A program made the translations under genes and the position numbers. Positions 6,737-7,875 of a stretch of 7,875 nt of DNA are shown here, one piece after another. Positions within the stretch are counted from its first letter, which is position 1. The number at the start of each line of letters is the position of its first letter. The notes beneath the pieces are model-generated. The model was not told the DNA's origin and did no database searches. It was given only the letters and a program-made list of their open reading frames with translations. Source of the stretch: an uncultured Bacilli bacterium (GTDB lineage: Bacteria; Bacillota_I; Bacilli_A; RF39; UBA660); contig CANQXB010000038.1 of the NCBI GenBank assembly GCA_947627805.1, positions 1 through 7,875 of the forward strand. Direction: 5' to 3'.

Positions 6737-6765
6737 CATCATATTATTTACTAGGTGATATGATG
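6737..6765 (+). promoter_or_regulatory. Hairpin holding the ylbD-like start codons, with the ribosome site in its loop
   Basis: CATCATAT (6737-6744) and ATATGATG (6758-6765) are a perfect 8-bp inverted repeat. The right arm contains both adjacent ATG codons (6760 and 6763). The 13-nt loop carries the Shine-Dalgarno AGGTG (6753-6757). In RNA the start codons would be paired while the ribosome site stays exposed, which could tune translation of the downstream pair. No terminator separates it from parC, 37 nt upstream. Confidence 0.45.
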
Positions 6766-7116
6766 AGTAAAAAAGAAGAATTTAAAGAATTTTTAAGAAC
6801 TAAACCGGAACTTACAGAGTACATTAGAAATAATGAAGTAACATTACAATCTCTTTATGAAATATATGATGTTTATGGGGAAGATGCTGAAGCTTGGAAA
6901 CCTTATGAAAGAAAAGTAACCCCAAGTATTAATCCTGGTAAAATAACCGATATTATGAAAAATATTAATTTAGATGAAATTCAAAAACATATTAATACGG
7001 CTCAAAAAGCTTTAGGAGTAGTAGAAGATTTAACAACTAAAGGAGCTTCTAATATTGAAAAGGCTATTAAAGGGCCAGTAGAACCAAGACCATTAAATAA
7101 ATTTTTTGAGGATTAA
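6763..7116 (+). CDS. ylbD: YlbD-like small protein (YlbD putative coat protein family)
   Basis: This 117-residue soluble, charged protein has no signal or membrane segment. It matches the Bacillus YlbD family by its N-terminal block KKEEFKEFLRTKPELTEYIRNNEVTLQSLYEIYDVYGEDAEAWKPYE and a second block, ITDIMKNINLDEIQKHINTAQKALGVVEDL, joined by a Pro-containing linker; a short P/R tail follows. The family is named for a putative spore-coat role in Bacillus, but this organism need not sporulate, so function here is unknown. Two adjacent ATGs exist (6760, 6763); the second is 7 nt after AGG of AGGTGAT and is preferred. It is followed after 1 nt by a YlbE-like gene, the same pairing as in Bacillus, and it lies 37-40 nt after parC, so it probably shares that transcript. 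Confidence 0.75.
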   Translation: MSKKEEFKEFLRTKPELTEYIRNNEVTLQSLYEIYDVYGEDAEAWKPYERKVTPSINPGKITDIMKNINLDEIQKHINTAQKALGVVEDLTTKGASNIEKAIKGPVEPRPLNKFFED

Positions 7117-7117
7117 A

Positions 7118-7339
7118 ATGGAATATTTTTTACAACAAAAATTAAAAGAAGATAAAAAGTTTAAAAAATATTTTGATGAAAATACTTGGGAAGTTAAATA
7201 TTTAAATCGTGACCCAACTTATTATAAAAAGTTTTTAAGAGATATGAAAGAAATGTATAAAGAAAGACCAACAGATAAATTAAATGATGCCATTAATACT
7301 GTTAATATAATTAGTTCTATTATCGATACTTTAAAATAA
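7118..7339 (+). CDS. ylbE: YlbE-like small protein
   Basis: This 73-residue soluble protein has a helical, Lys-rich N-terminus, then the YlbE-like core WEVKYLNRDPTYYKKFLRDMKEMYKERPTDKLNDAINTVNIISSIIDTL, which fits the short (about 75-80 residue) YlbE-like family of Bacilli in length and in its R-x-P-x-x-Y and Y-K-x-R-x-x-D-K-L pattern. Molecular role is unknown. The start is set at ATG 7118, 6 nt after GAGG (7108-7111), which is embedded in the end of ylbD; an in-frame TTG at 7106 overlaps that ribosome site and is unlikely. The gene starts 1 nt after the ylbD stop, so translation is probably coupled. A terminator begins at its stop codon. Confidence 0.72.
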   Translation: MEYFLQQKLKEDKKFKKYFDENTWEVKYLNRDPTYYKKFLRDMKEMYKERPTDKLNDAINTVNIISSIIDTLK

Positions 7340-7365
7340 CAATAGGTATTCTATTGTTGTTTTTT
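7338..7365 (+). terminator. Intrinsic terminator of the parE-parC-ylbD-ylbE unit
   Basis: AACAATAG (7338-7345) pairs perfectly with CTATTGTT (7351-7358) around a 5-nt loop, followed by G and six T. The left arm starts inside the ylbE stop codon. This is the first strong plus-strand terminator after the parE promoter, which supports a four-gene transcription unit. Confidence 0.85.
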
Positions 7366-7381
7366 GATGATTTAAAATAAG

Positions 7382-7410
7382 TTTTTTGGTCGAAAATTTC
7401 GACCAAAAAA
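7382..7410. repeat. Perfect palindrome A (hairpin with GGT...ACC core)
   Basis: GGTCGAAA (7388-7395), centre A7396, TTTCGACC (7397-7404), flanked by six T on the left and A-run on the right that extend the pairing to 14 bp. The T-run precedes the stem on both strands, so it is not a normal intrinsic terminator in either direction. Confidence 0.8.
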
Positions 7411-7431
7411 ATACATTAAGACAAAAAATAA

Positions 7432-7462
7432 AACTTGAGGTTTCAATTTGAAACCTCAAGTT
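7432..7462. repeat. Perfect inverted repeat B, possible minus-strand terminator
   Basis: The 14-bp arms 7432-7445 and 7449-7462 match perfectly around a 3-nt loop, ATT. On the minus strand the stem is followed by a T-rich tract (TTATTTTTT), so it may terminate transcription coming from the right. On the plus strand no T-run follows. Confidence 0.8.
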
Positions 7463-7506
7463 GGACATTAAATATAATTTTATAAAAAAGTCATTTAAAA
7501 GTTGTA

Positions 7507-7539
7507 AATTCTAAGGTCACAAAATGTGACCTTAGAATT
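7507..7539. repeat. Perfect inverted repeat C
   Basis: The 15-bp arms 7507-7521 and 7525-7539 match perfectly around the loop AAA. No T-run directly follows on either strand, so simple intrinsic termination does not explain it. The upper stem GGTCACA has the same layout as palindromes A and B. Confidence 0.8.
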
Positions 7540-7662
7540 ATTCACAAAAATGTTGCAAAAAGTTGTTGACAAATATTAGTTTCTAAATCATTTAGGAAAT
7601 AAAACTTTTAGCATTAATAAGTTAGAAGATAAGTTTGTTATAAAAAGTTTAATAGATAATGT

Positions 7663-7704
7663 AAAAAATCAATAATTAAAATATTATTTAACTATTGATT
7701 TTTT
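7663..7704. terminator. Bidirectional terminator for the minus-strand regulator gene
   Basis: AAAAAATCAATA (7663-7674) pairs perfectly with TATTGATTTTTT (7693-7704). The 18-nt loop contains an inner TTAAA/TTTAA pairing (7676-7680 with 7687-7691). T-runs lie at the 3' side on both strands. The right arm overlaps the 3' end of the regulator gene, whose stop codon is at 7684-7686. Confidence 0.65.
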
Positions 7705-7875
7705 ATATGGCTTTCTTTCATCAGTTCTATATAATATATAGTCGATACTAGTATCATAGTAATCGGCTAGTTTTTTTAATATAACAATAGGAATGTTAAT
7801 TTTTTCTAATTCATATTTACTATAATTAGATTGGTCAACATTTAAATATTTAGCCATATCTTTTTGGTATAAATC
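7684..7875 (-). CDS. Cro/CI (XRE)-type helix-turn-helix regulator, C-terminal part, runs off the window
   Basis: The minus strand is open from the window edge to TAA (complement of 7684-7686), giving 63 residues. They begin with DLYQKDMAKYLNVDQSNYSKYE, a typical second and third helix of a Cro/CI HTH: Q4 and A8-x-x-L11 of the first HTH helix, the turn near V13, and recognition helix SNYSKYE. Next comes the fourth- and fifth-helix block IPIVILKKLADYYDTSIDYIL and a basic tail (RTDERKPYKKSIVK). Roughly the first 10-20 residues of the domain and the start codon lie beyond position 7875. It would bind DNA as a small single-domain repressor; the target is unknown. The inverted repeats just downstream are at its 3' end, not its promoter, so autoregulation through them is not implied. 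Confidence 0.82.
   Translation of the reverse strand, partial: DLYQKDMAKYLNVDQSNYSKYELEKINIPIVILKKLADYYDTSIDYILYRTDERKPYKKSIVK

Larger units (their letters stand above)
7340..7683. other. Convergent intergenic region, 344 bp, rich in inverted repeats
   Basis: No convincing gene lies here. The region separates plus-strand ylbE from the minus-strand regulator and holds, in order: the operon terminator; hairpins at 7382-7410, 7432-7462 and 7507-7539; a weak inverted repeat near 7580-7599; and the left arm of a bidirectional terminator (7663-7704). A TATAAT at 7473-7478 with TTGAAA at 7448-7453 (19-nt spacer), a lone TTGACA at 7566-7571 and a TG-extended TATAAA at 7636-7644 are promoter-like words without a gene after them. 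Confidence 0.6.

Noticed and set aside
7106..7117. TTG start adding four residues to the YlbE-like protein
   Set aside because: The TTG overlaps the GAGG ribosome site that serves ATG 7118 at good spacing, and it would overlap the end of ylbD.
7432..7467. Integron attC site (GTTGGAC fits the GTTRRRY core word after palindrome B)
   Set aside because: The matching left core word is absent, and the stem is perfect and symmetric with a 3-nt loop, unlike the imperfect structure of attC.
7382..7539. CRISPR array
   Set aside because: The palindromes differ in sequence from each other, so there is no constant repeat with variable spacers.
7538..7546. TTATTCACA as a DnaA box and the region as a replication origin
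   Set aside because: A single match to the loose consensus with no cluster of boxes, no dnaA/dnaN nearby, and the right half arises next to palindrome C; not enough to propose an origin.
1..7875. Mycoplasma-type code with TGA as Trp
   Set aside because: The flippase-like gene ends in TGA at the expected C-terminus, and the Trp codons I checked in the conserved proteins are TGG.

Overview
The window is very AT-rich bacterial chromosome DNA. It most likely comes from an uncultured, low-GC, small-genome Bacillota lineage such as the RF39/Erysipelotrichales-like Bacilli. Three things support this: the parE-parC order and Gram-positive protein type, the ylbD-ylbE pair known from Bacilli, and strong TTGACA/TATAAT and TG-extended -10 promoters. 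All Trp codons I checked are TGG and one gene ends in TGA, so this is the standard bacterial code and not the Mycoplasma code. No transposase, tRNA, rRNA or CRISPR array is visible.

Layout: (1) 1-442 has no protein gene. It holds a perfect sigma-A promoter (18-46), about 290 nt of hairpin-rich sequence and an intrinsic terminator (about 310-345). This is either a free non-coding RNA or a riboswitch/attenuator-like leader of the next gene; I cannot match it to a known RNA family. (2) 443-1471 encodes a multi-pass membrane protein of the LPG-synthase-TM/flippase-like family. (3) 1472-1598 holds an extended -10 promoter overlapping a strong terminator hairpin, then a ribosome-site-like GAGGTG with an ATG that stops after three codons. 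(4) 1599-2264 encodes a short DUF1016/YhcG-type PD-(D/E)XK nuclease homologue whose usual catalytic Glu is Ser. (5) 2319-6722 encodes both subunits of DNA topoisomerase IV, ParE and ParC, in one transcription unit with 3 nt between them. They are ParE/ParC rather than GyrB/GyrA. (6) 6763-7339 encodes YlbD-like and YlbE-like small proteins, 1 nt apart. (7) 7340-7683 is a convergent intergenic region packed with inverted repeats: one ordinary terminator, three near-perfect hairpins of identical upper-stem geometry, and a bidirectional terminator. (8) 7684-7875 on the minus strand is the C-terminal part of a Cro/CI-type helix-turn-helix regulator that runs off the window.

Functionally, parE-parC is the housekeeping core (chromosome decatenation), and ylbD-ylbE probably shares its transcript. 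The nuclease homologue and the flanking non-coding structures are the least ordinary parts. The best candidates for something undescribed are the 5' structured RNA with a possible antiterminator pairing, and the trio of isostructural hairpins downstream of ylbE.
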